DNA of 64,000 bases, taken from Syntrophobacteraceae bacterium. GTDB lineage: Bacteria; Desulfobacterota; Syntrophobacteria; Syntrophobacterales; Syntrophobacteraceae. Shown here one piece after another: positions 19,867-28,860 of the stretch (its first letter is position 1; each line of letters begins with the position of its first letter). The position numbers and the translations under genes were made by a program. Location of the stretch: positions 1-64,000 of the forward strand of contig SLCH01000171.1 in assembly GCA_007125915.1 (NCBI GenBank), given 5' to 3'. Below the pieces are notes generated by a model. The model was not told the origin of the DNA. It made no database searches and saw nothing but the letters and a program-made list of their open reading frames with translations.

Positions 19867-21087
19867 CTACTCTTCGGCTTCCTCGCGGGGCTCAATGATC
19901 AGTGAATCAGCCACCAGTTCCCAGAGATATTTCACTTCCACATCCTCAAAGTCATACTCCTTGCGGAGACTCTTCATGATCTGGTCCCGACAGTTGTGGC
20001 AAGGAGCGATGAGCAGCTTGGCTCCTGTATCCTTGATCTGTTTGGCCTTGGTCCTTCCGTAGAAGATTCTCTCTTCAGAGTAAGGAGCGGCCCACGCACC
20101 ACCGCCCGCGCCACAGCAGAAGTTGTTGGCCCGGTTGGGATACATTTCCACATAATTTTCGCAGCACTGTTGAGTCACCCAGCGGGGCTCCTCATAGTAG
20201 CCGTGCCCGAACGCCCTTTCGCTCTTGCGTGCATAATTGCACGGATCATGATAGGTGGCCAAATGGTGATGAATGGACTTGTCCAGCTTGATTCGGCCCT
20301 CTTTCACATATGAGGTGAGAAGATCGTGAATGCTGACGAACTTCACATTTTCATTGGCAAACCATTTTTGCAGACCAAGCCTGGTCGCATAGTAGGCGTG
20401 GCCTCATTCGGGTAAGACAAGGTACTCGCATTCGAGATCCTTGTAATTCTTGACCAGGCGGGCCAGAATTTCTTTCATGGCTTCATCGTCGCCAGTGAAC
20501 AATCCCCAGTTGACGCCTTCCCAGTTTTCCGAAGGAACGGTCCAGGACTCATTGGCGGCGTAGAGGATGCGCCACCAGTAAAACATGTCTTCCGGTTCCG
20601 CAAAGGGCTCCTTGGAGTTGATGGTGAAGAGGTACTTGGCTCCCTTTTTGTCAACAGGGACCTCAAATCCCGGCAGTTCCTCGCCGAGCTCCAATCCCAG
20701 GTCCTCCAGCAGGAAGATAAAATCATCCTTGGGAATGCCCACATTGTTTCCCGACTTCAAACACATCTCAACACCCTTGTGCAAAACACCGGGCACCTTG
20801 TCCCTGGCTCTGTTGGCACGGGCGGACCGCAACAGGGTCATGAGATCGATGTTCATGGGACATGCGTGTTCGCACCGGGCGCACAGGGTGCAGACCCAGG
20901 GAAACTTTGAGTCGATCACTTCCTGATCCAACCCCAGCAAAGCGAGACGCACGACCTTCCGTACGTCAAGCCCATCCACCCCTGTGACGGGGCAGCCGCC
21001 CGAGCAGGTGCCACAGGTGAGGCACAGGTCGGCGTATGTACTCGCCAATTTGCGCTTTTCGCGCTTTGTCAACAACAACGGCTCCAT
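19867..21087 (-). CDS. HdrBC/HdrD-like 4Fe-4S + CCG-domain heterodisulfide reductase subunit, predicted selenoprotein (Sec at TGA 20404-20406)
   Basis: Two track ORFs (20404..21087 and 19867..20346) are in the same frame, separated only by TGA. Joined product: ...CLTCGTCSGGCP...CTLCARCEHACPM...EYLVLPE-U-GHAYYATRLG...CNYARKS...NNFCCGAGGG...APCHNC. Confidence 0.88.
20373..20386 (-). promoter_or_regulatory. Candidate bSECIS hairpin for the HdrBC-like gene
   Basis: Minus strand GACCA-GGCU-UGGUC, perfect 5-bp stem, G-first apical loop, 17 nt after UGA. Confidence 0.65.
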
Positions 21088-21241
21088 AAATTCTCTCCCC
21101 TGAAGTGTTTCTAATAGAAGCTCTTCGCTATGAACCTATAACACATGGCCATGTCCATTTGAAGCTTTTTTTCCCGTGGCCCCATGGGCTTTCACGGCCA
21201 CCTTTCAAAAAACATCAAGTACTTGGAAACGGTCTTCCCGA

Positions 21242-22084
21242 TCAATACTCGTTGGGCAGCTGAGAGAGCTCTTCCAATGTGAAGACGGGACCGTCCTTGC
21301 AAACGTATTCTGTTCCCAGGTTGCACCGGCCACAGATTCCGATGCCGCATTTCATTCTCATTTCCAGGCTGGAAATGATCCTTTCCGGTGGAAAACCCAA
21401 CTCCGTGAGCACGGGAAGGGTGAACTTGATCATGATGGGGGGCCCGCAGATGATGGCGTATGAATTCTCAGCGCTGGGCGCTTTCTCTTTGGTCACCGCA
21501 GGCACGAAACCCACATTGTATTTCCAGTTGGGGTCATCGGTGGAATCGACGGTGATGTGCATGCCGATGTCATCGCGCTGTTCCCAGGCGGCCAGCTCCT
21601 CTTTGTAGAGCAGGAGCCCCGGCATTCTGGCACCGTAAACCACGTCGATCTTGCCGAATCGTGAACGGTTACCGGGATGCAGCATGTAGGCAATGGACGA
21701 TCTCAGGGTAGTGAAAGCGAAGCCACCCCCAATGATGACGATATTTTTCCCTTCCAGCGTCTCCCATGGATACCAGTTTCCCATGGGTCCGCGCACTCCC
21801 ATGATGTCCCCCTCCTCCATGTTGTGCATATAACTGGAAACCCTTCCCACTTTGTTCACGGTGAACTTGATGAATCCTTTTTCCGTGGGAGAGGAGGCGA
21901 TGCCAATGGGAATTTCACCCTGTCCCGGCACCGACAGTTCAGCAAACTGACCGGGGATGTATTCGAAAGCTTCTTCGTCTTCTTTGTTGAGGAAAACAAA
22001 CTTGAATGTCTTGAGATTGCGGTCTTCCGTTTCCGTCACGATGGACTCAATGCGGACGGGATAAGGCAAATAGGGGTTCCTCAC
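21242..22084 (-). CDS. floxA: FAD/NAD(P)-binding oxidoreductase, FloxA/AsrB/HydG-like
   Basis: GQFAELSVPGQGEIPIGIASSP, NIVIIGGGFAFTTLRS, MKCGIGICGRCNLG(x)EYVCKDGPVF 2Fe-2S C-terminus. Confidence 0.85.
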   Translation of the reverse strand: MRNPYLPYPVRIESIVTETEDRNLKTFKFVFLNKEDEEAFEYIPGQFAELSVPGQGEIPIGIASSPTEKGFIKFTVNKVGRVSSYMHNMEEGDIMGVRGPMGNWYPWETLEGKNIVIIGGGFAFTTLRSSIAYMLHPGNRSRFGKIDVVYGARMPGLLLYKEELAAWEQRDDIGMHITVDSTDDPNWKYNVGFVPAVTKEKAPSAENSYAIICGPPIMIKFTLPVLTELGFPPERIISSLEMRMKCGIGICGRCNLGTEYVCKDGPVFTLEELSQLPNEY

Positions 22085-22116
22085 CTTTGTTCCTCCATTT
22101 CATGGACTCGAAGGCC

Positions 22117-23169
22117 TCAAGCAGGGCAACTGCAGCTTGTGGACATGAGTCGAGCCACATGTCGAATGTCGATGTTAACGGGGCAAGCCTTCACGCAACG
22201 GCCGCATCCCACACAAGCCGGTCCATTCCCATACTTTTCAGGATAGTATTTGAGCTTATGCATGAAGCGCTGCCGAACCCTCTGAATCTTTTGAGACCGT
22301 GGATTGTGCCCCGAACCGTGAAAAGTGAAGAGGGGAAACATGCAGGAATCCCACAGCCGCAGGCGGTCCCCCGAGTCACCCTGCACCTCATCCTGAATGT
22401 CGAAACACCAGCAGGTGGGACATGCAAAGGTGCAGGTGCCGCAATTGATGCAGGAAAAATGCACCTCCTCCCAGAGAGGATCGTGAAAAAGCTCGAGAGT
22501 TTTCTTCTCGTAAATGGGTTTCATGTCCAGCACTTTGCCCATGCTCTCTTCCGCTGTCTTCTTGAGTTGACCTTCCTTTTCAGCGGCCTGGGCCGGAACC
22601 GTTTGAACACCCTTGATGCTGGAAATGCATTCCCGGCCTTTTTCCGTCACAGAGCGCGCCACATACCCATCGCCCACGTCCACCATGAGCACATCCAGTC
22701 CCGATGCATCGAAAGGCCCCGTGTCCATGGACGTGCAGAAGCAGGTGCTGCAGGGACTGTTGCAGGCCAGGCCCACAAGGATGGTTGACTTTCTTCTCTG
22801 CACCCACCAGGGATCCTTGATGGTTTCCGTGTCGAAGTTTCGGTCATCCAGCTGAAAGGCCTTGGCATCACAGGGACGAATTCCCAGGACAACTTTTGTG
22901 GAATAGTCCTTGGGCGCTTCCTTAAGAATGCAACGCTCCGGATCGTCCTTGGCCAGCGAATAAGTGAACATTCTTTCGCTGTGAGGGTGAAAGAAGTCTT
23001 TGGGAGAAAGCCGCGTGTTCTGAAAACTGAGGTCTATGTCCTCCGGTTTATCCAACCGGGCAAACTCATGATACTGCCCTTGAAACACCGGTCCATAAAC
23101 GCGGCCGTGGCTCATGAGTTGTCCGACGACTTCTGGAAATTTTTCTTTGGAGATGTAAATTTCCGACAT
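22117..23169 (-). CDS. floxB: 4Fe-4S dicluster protein, FloxB/AsrA/HydB-like
   Basis: LGIRPCDAKAFQLDDRNF, HFSCINCGTCTFACPTCWCFDIQD, ACVGCGRCVKACPVNIDI. Confidence 0.83.
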   Translation of the reverse strand: MSEIYISKEKFPEVVGQLMSHGRVYGPVFQGQYHEFARLDKPEDIDLSFQNTRLSPKDFFHPHSERMFTYSLAKDDPERCILKEAPKDYSTKVVLGIRPCDAKAFQLDDRNFDTETIKDPWWVQRRKSTILVGLACNSPCSTCFCTSMDTGPFDASGLDVLMVDVGDGYVARSVTEKGRECISSIKGVQTVPAQAAEKEGQLKKTAEESMGKVLDMKPIYEKKTLELFHDPLWEEVHFSCINCGTCTFACPTCWCFDIQDEVQGDSGDRLRLWDSCMFPLFTFHGSGHNPRSQKIQRVRQRFMHKLKYYPEKYGNGPACVGCGRCVKACPVNIDIRHVARLMSTSCSCPA

Positions 23170-23315
23170 GTATTCATTCCTTTTTAAGCAGAGTTCTTCT
23201 ACCCGCGATCACAATGTGGGACAAGCATTCCCGTCGCAAGGCCCAAAAGGGCCCGCCTCCCACGCACCCCCCTCAGAGTGCCGGGGGGGACAAACCGCAA
23301 TGCATCCTATCCCGA

Positions 23316-24266
23316 TCACTTGATGAATCCCTGGGGATCGTCAGGTCTATGGAAGTCGAGAGCCGGCCGCATATCCGGATTGATACCAGCTTCGTAGTCA
23401 AAAAGCTCTTTCACGTCTTTTTCCAGCTTCTTGGTGAACTGACGCACCTTTATGCCCACGGGACAGGATCTCTCACAGGCTCCGCAGTCGGTGCACCGCC
23501 CCGCGAGATGGTAGGCCCTCAGAAAATGAAAGGTCCGCGTGTCCGTGGGATCAATGGTCTTCCCCACCCACTGAGGCCTCGACTCATCCACGAAACAGGT
23601 GGGACAGTAGCAGGCAGGGCAAGCATTGCGGCAGGCATAGCAGCGAATGCAGGTAGAGATGAGGTCATCAAAATACTGCCACTTGTCCTCTGAGCTCATG
23701 GCCTCGACCTTGCGCACGTCTGCGTAGCGGTCCACATCTTTCTGTTCCTCCACCAGATCACCCACGAGATCATCATAGATCACGGGATTGCGGTGAATGC
23801 AGATGGCACAGTTTTCCTGAAGAAACTCCGATCGGCTCAGGGTCAAATCCAGATCCTGACCTTTGATTTTGATCTCGCTCCCCGTCTCCTCCACACTGGA
23901 GGGTTCCCTGCCCTTGAGTTCGGCATTGATGCGGCGTTTGTCCATCATCCCTTTGCAGGGCGCCCCAAGGATGTGCAACTGTTCGCGCTTGATCTGATTT
24001 TCAACAATGTGTTCCACAATGTTTCTTGAATCGCACCCCTTGGCCACCACGGCGATGCGGTCCGTTCTCCGTGGAAGGTAATTGGCAAGATTCACACCGC
24101 AATTGCCGTCCCAGACGAGCTGATCCACCTGCTCGGGGGTTTTGGCAAGGTAAGGCTCATTCATGAAGGGAATGGTGCCCTTGCGAAACCCGATCACCAC
24201 ATCCACTTTTTCGTCGCTCAACAAGCGTTTTGCCGCTTCTCGAATCCGTTCCGTATATGCTTGCAT
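23316..24266 (-). CDS. floxC: 4Fe-4S dicluster protein, FloxC-like
   Basis: VVAKGCDSRNIVEHIVENQI, STCIRCYACRNACPACYCPTCF, GRCTDCGACERSCPVGI; stop abuts the floxD start. Confidence 0.82.
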   Translation of the reverse strand: MQAYTERIREAAKRLLSDEKVDVVIGFRKGTIPFMNEPYLAKTPEQVDQLVWDGNCGVNLANYLPRRTDRIAVVAKGCDSRNIVEHIVENQIKREQLHILGAPCKGMMDKRRINAELKGREPSSVEETGSEIKIKGQDLDLTLSRSEFLQENCAICIHRNPVIYDDLVGDLVEEQKDVDRYADVRKVEAMSSEDKWQYFDDLISTCIRCYACRNACPACYCPTCFVDESRPQWVGKTIDPTDTRTFHFLRAYHLAGRCTDCGACERSCPVGIKVRQFTKKLEKDVKELFDYEAGINPDMRPALDFHRPDDPQGFIK

Positions 24267-24716
24267 CTACGCCACCTCAGCTTGCTTTTTGATGAAATGT
24301 CGGGCCGGACCTGCTTCCTTGACGGTGCGAATCACCTCTCGGGCCACATCGGCAAACTTGGTGGCTTCCGCGGAGGAAATCCAGGAGAAATGAAGCCGCT
24401 TGGGCTCAATGCCCGTGTGCTCCAGAAGGTTTTTCAGGAGAGCAAATTTGCGGCGAGCATAGAGATTTCCCTCGATGTAGTGGCAGTCTCCGGGGTGGCA
24501 GCCGGACACCCAGACTCCATCCGCTCCATGGCGCAAAGCGGAAAGGATGAACTTGGGATTGATTCGACCCGTGCAGGGCACTCTGATCACACGAAAATTC
24601 GGCGGATATTGCATTCGGCTGACGCCCGCAAGATCCGCTGCTCCGTATGAACACCAGTTGCACAGGAAAGCGATGATTTTCGGTTCCCAATTGGACATGT
24701 AAGTTCTCCTATTCAA
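24267..24716 (-). CDS. floxD: FloxD/MvhD-like hydrogenase iron-sulfur subunit (Cys form)
   Basis: PKIIAFLCNWCSYGAADLAGVSRMQYPPNFRVIRVPCTGRI...GCHPGDCHYIEGN. Confidence 0.88.
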   Translation of the reverse strand: MNRRTYMSNWEPKIIAFLCNWCSYGAADLAGVSRMQYPPNFRVIRVPCTGRINPKFILSALRHGADGVWVSGCHPGDCHYIEGNLYARRKFALLKNLLEHTGIEPKRLHFSWISSAEATKFADVAREVIRTVKEAGPARHFIKKQAEVA

Positions 24717-24861
24717 ACTGCAGCTGAGGCATCCCTCGCCTTGAAACGATTTCTTCGGGGCCGAACAGCTTCAGTCCGTTTCAAACATATCTTTCAAAAA
24801 ATCGAGCTTCGAGGAAAGAGAAGCGTGCGCTGCCCTCTCCCCATGAGCCCAACGCAAAAAT

Positions 24862-27800
24862 TTACACACTGTCGATCATGGCAAAAATTTGGGAGTCATC
24901 GAACCCTCTGAGTCCAATGGCGCCTGATCGGCAAGAAGCCACGCAGAGTCCACACCCCTTGCACAGAGCGGGATTGATTTCCGCTTTGCCCGCATCCCTT
25001 CCCGTTTCAATGAATCTTGGTGCATTGTAAGGACAGATGCTCACACAGACACCGCAGCTGCTGCAATCCATGGTTCTGGTGAACGCCACCATGCCGCTGA
25101 AGAAAATGGAGTCACGGGCAAGGAGCGTGGCGGCTCGGGCCGCCGCAGCCCTGGCTTGTGCGATGCTCTCATCGATGGCCTTGGGATAATGAGCCAATCC
25201 GCAGAGAAAAACACCATCCGTGGCGAAGTCCACGGGGCGCAGCTTGGCGTGGGCCTCGATGAAAAACCCTTCCGCATTCACGGGCACCTTGAAAAACTGG
25301 GAAAGAGCATCCGATTCATTGGGAAGGATGGCCGTGGCCAATGTCACCAGGTCAGGCTGCATGCGAATGGGTCGCTGCAAAATGGGGTCGAAAACGGTCA
25401 CCTGCACCTTGCCATCCAGCAACTCCACCTGGGGTTTGTTCGCCAGGGAGTAACGGATGAAGATGACACCCTTTCTACGGGCTTCCTGATAGATCAACTC
25501 CCGTTCCCCGTAGGTCCTCATGTCTCTGTAAAGCACGTACACATCGCTCTCGGGATTGATCTTCTTCAGCTCAAGAGCACTCTCCACAGAGTGAGTGCAG
25601 CATACGCGGCTGCAATAGGGACGATCGGGCTCCCTGGATCCCACGCACTGGATGAACACCGCATTGTTGATGCCCTTGAGGCTGGGATCCTTTTCAGCGA
25701 AACGCTGATCCAGTTCCTGATGAGTCACGATACGGGGGTGTTTCTTGTAGCTATACTCTTCGGGCAGGAATTCCTTCCCTCCCGTGGCGATGATGGTGAT
25801 TCCGTGCTCCACCAGTTCCGGCTCACCGCCGTTTTGAATGGTGGATTTGAAGTTCCCCACAAATCCATCCACGTGTTTCAGTTCACTGTTGAGAAAAAGT
25901 TTAACATTGGGATGGCTTTCAATTTCCTTTGCCAAGCTTTCCGCATAGGCTGGAATGTTCTCACCCCTCCAGGTCTGAAACAGCTTCCTCGCCTGCCCTC
26001 CCAACCGGGAGGACTTTTCCACCAGAAAGACGGGATAGCCCTGATCTGCAAGGTCCTTTGCCGCCACCATGCCGGCCACACCGCCACCCACCACCATGGC
26101 CTTGCGTGTCACCCCCAGCTCCGATTCCTTGAGAGGTTCCAGCAGTGCCACCTTGGATATGGCCATACGGACCAGGTCTTTTGCTTTCTCCGTGGCCTGG
26201 GTGGGATCCCCCGAATGCACCCAGGAGTCCTGGTTGCGAATGTTGGCCATTTCGAAAAGGTACTTGTTCAGTTCCGCACTGGACATGGTTTCCTGAAAGA
26301 GAGGTTCATGAGTACGCGGTGTGCAGGCTGCCACCACCACCCGGTTGATGCCCTGCTCCTTGATCACCTGAGCCATCTTCACCTGGGTGTCCTGAGAGCA
26401 GGTGTAGAGGTTGTCTTCCACGTAGACCACATAGGGCAGAGTCCTTGCATATTCCCTCACCTCAGGGATGTTCACAACTCCGCCGATATTGATGCCGCAC
26501 TGGCACACAAAGACACCGATTCGCGGACGCTCACCGATGATGTTGCGTTCCGTGGGCTTTTCCTTGACTTTGGCCTCAGTCCAGCGAACATCACTGAGAA
26601 GGAGGCTGGATGCCGATGCCGCCGCCGAAGCTTCCATGACGGACTGGGGAATGTCTTTAGGCCCCTGAAAAGCGCCGCAAACATAAATTCCCTCCCGCGA
26701 CGTGGCCACGGGCGTGAAACTGTCCGTTTTCACGAAGCGGTTCTCATTGAGATCTACCCCCAGCATTTTGGCCAGTTCCATGCCTTCCTGGCCCACCTGG
26801 AATCCCACGGAGAGGATGACCAGGTTGAAAATTTCCTGCTGCATCTGACCGTTTTCATCGGCATAGGTGATTTCCAGGTCTCCATCACCCACCGACTCCA
26901 CTGAATGGACGCGGGAGCGCACAAACCTCACGCCCTCCTCTTTGGCCTTGTCATAATAGGCCTCAAAGTCTTTTCCATGGGTGCGCATGTCCATGTAGAA
27001 AATGGCCGCCTCCATGCCACTGTGCGAATGCTCCTTGGCAATGACGGCTTCCTTGATGGCATACATGCAGCAGACCCCTGAGCAGTAAGGATTGTCGCAA
27101 TGGTGCGTGTCACGGGAACCCACACACTGCAACCACGCCACCTTTTTGGGCTCCTCGCGGTCGTAGGGCCGCATGAGGTGCCCGCGGTAGGGACCGGAAG
27201 CGCTCAGAATACGCTCAAACTCCATGCTGGTGATCACATTGGGGAGCCGTGCGTAGTTGTACGTGTCAAAATCCGACGGGTTGAACACTTCGTTCCCCGT
27301 GGCCAGAATAACGGATCCGACCTTCAAGTCCGTGTATCGGGGCTGGTCGTCGTATTTGACGGCCTCAGCCAGACACACTTTCTCACAAAGACCGCAGCCG
27401 ATACAGATTTCCGGATCGATGGCAAAAACCAGGGGCACAGCCTGAGCATACCGAATGTAGGTGGCTGCCCGACGGTCCAATCCACAGTTGTGCTCACTGA
27501 CACAGGTCACCGGGCACACCTTGGCACAGTCTCCGCAGCCAGTGCAGCGCAAGGGATCGATGAACCGCGGTTCACTCTTGAGTTTCGCCGTGAAATTTCC
27601 TGCCTCCCCCTCCAAAGAATCCACGGAAGAGTTGGTGATGATACTGATATTGTGATGCCGGCCGACCTCGACCAGTTTGGGTGAGATGACTCACATGGCG
27701 CAGTCGTTGGTCGGAAACGTTTTGTCCAGCTGGGCCATGATTCCGCCCACGGTTGGGGTCCGGTCCACGAGGTGGACGTAATACCCTGAATCTGCCAGGT

Positions 27801-27885
27801 CCAGGGCCGCCTGCATACCGGCGATGCCGGCCCCGACGACCATCACAGAGCCAATTTTATTGTTTGTGCTTGTGTTCATCATCAT
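24862..27885 (-). CDS. hdrA: Heterodisulfide reductase subunit A (long, two FAD modules), predicted selenoprotein (Sec at TGA 27691-27693)
   Basis: In-frame ORFs 27691..27885 and 24862..27624 join through [53 protein letters not shown]... The paralogue at 28861..31935 has Cys there. Confidence 0.92.
27658..27675 (-). promoter_or_regulatory. Candidate bSECIS hairpin for hdrA
   Basis: Minus strand CUGGUC-GAGGUC-GGCCGG, 6-bp stem with two G-U pairs, G-first loop, 15 nt after UGA. Confidence 0.6.
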
Positions 27886-28005
27886 TATCCTGCTGTCGCT
27901 TCCTCTGCTACTTTAACGTTTAACGGGGCATGAGCTGACGGGTGTGGCCAAAAGCGGCCGGTGATCCTCCCCGTCAACCATCCACATCCATAAAGCCATA
28001 CCGAC

Positions 28006-28764
28006 TTAGGCCGCCAGCCTGATGAACTTCGGTGTGGTCCCTTCGTAGCCGTGGAGATCAACCAGACCGGCCCTTTCGATGTCACTGAGAAGCTGGGATA
28101 CCGCGTAAATCTCCAGCCCACTTTTTTCTGCGATTTCGCGCACGGACTGTGGTCCATCCCTGAGAACCTCGAGAATCAGGGATTTCTGATACTCTTCTTG
28201 GGTCGCCTCATCGAGAAGCTGCCTGTAAAGCTTATCATCAACCTTTTGGTGGTACACATTCTCACGCTCGGTGAGCTGACGGTCCATGCCCAGAAGCCAT
28301 CGAAGCCGTGGTGAATTCAGCGCCCCTTCCACAGCAGCAAGTTTCAATTTGTATTCATCGGGATCAAAGGCACCCATTTCACCCATGAGTGCGCTCAATT
28401 CTTTCACAAAATCCGCAAAAATCTGACCTTCCGCTGCGCTCACCCAGCGCAGCTGCATCCTGTCCCGGCCGATTCCGGACATTTCCAGCAGTTGAGACAC
28501 CACGTGCATGCGCTGTTGCGTGTATACATTACCTTCCAGGTAATGGCAGTCTCCAAGGTGTCAGCCAAAGACGAAAACACCATCGAAACCGCTCTTGAGG
28601 CCCTCCACCACGTGAGACGGATCCACACGTCCCGAGCACATGGTTCGAATGACTCGAATGGTCGGAGGATACTGAAAACGGGACACACCCGCCAGATCGG
28701 CCCCCGCGTATGCACACCAGTTGCATAGGAAAGCCAGGATTTTGGGCTCAAAAGTTTGACTCAT
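28006..28764 (-). CDS. mvhD: MvhD-like hydrogenase iron-sulfur subunit with C-terminal winged-helix-like domain, predicted selenoprotein (Sec at TGA 28561-28563)
   Basis: In-frame ORFs 28561..28764 and 28006..28509 join through TGA: PKILAFLCNWCAYAGADLAGVSRFQYPP...GVFVFG-U-HLGDCHYLEGN... C-terminus SLILEVLRDGPQSVREIAEKSGLEIYAVSQLLSDIERAGLVDLHGYEG resembles a wHTH. Confidence 0.9.
28527..28545 (-). promoter_or_regulatory. Candidate bSECIS hairpin for mvhD
   Basis: Minus strand CAUUACC-UGGAA-GGUAAUG, perfect 7-bp stem, 15 nt after UGA. Confidence 0.72.
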
Positions 28765-28860
28765 TCCACATCTCCTGTTGCATTGAGCTTCGGAGCGTGA
28801 GCTCCGAAGGCAAAATTAGAAGTTCGACGATCACTGATGATTCTCGAAATCTTGAAATAT

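Noticed and set aside
25156-26904. 582-aa plus-strand ORF
   Set aside because: Antisense to hdrA; His-rich shadow ORF with no domain.
20404-28764. The three split ORF pairs as frameshifts or pseudogenes
   Set aside because: In all three pairs the frame is unchanged, the only interruption is TGA, it lies at a conserved Cys position, and a hairpin follows; three independent chance stops of this kind are unlikely.
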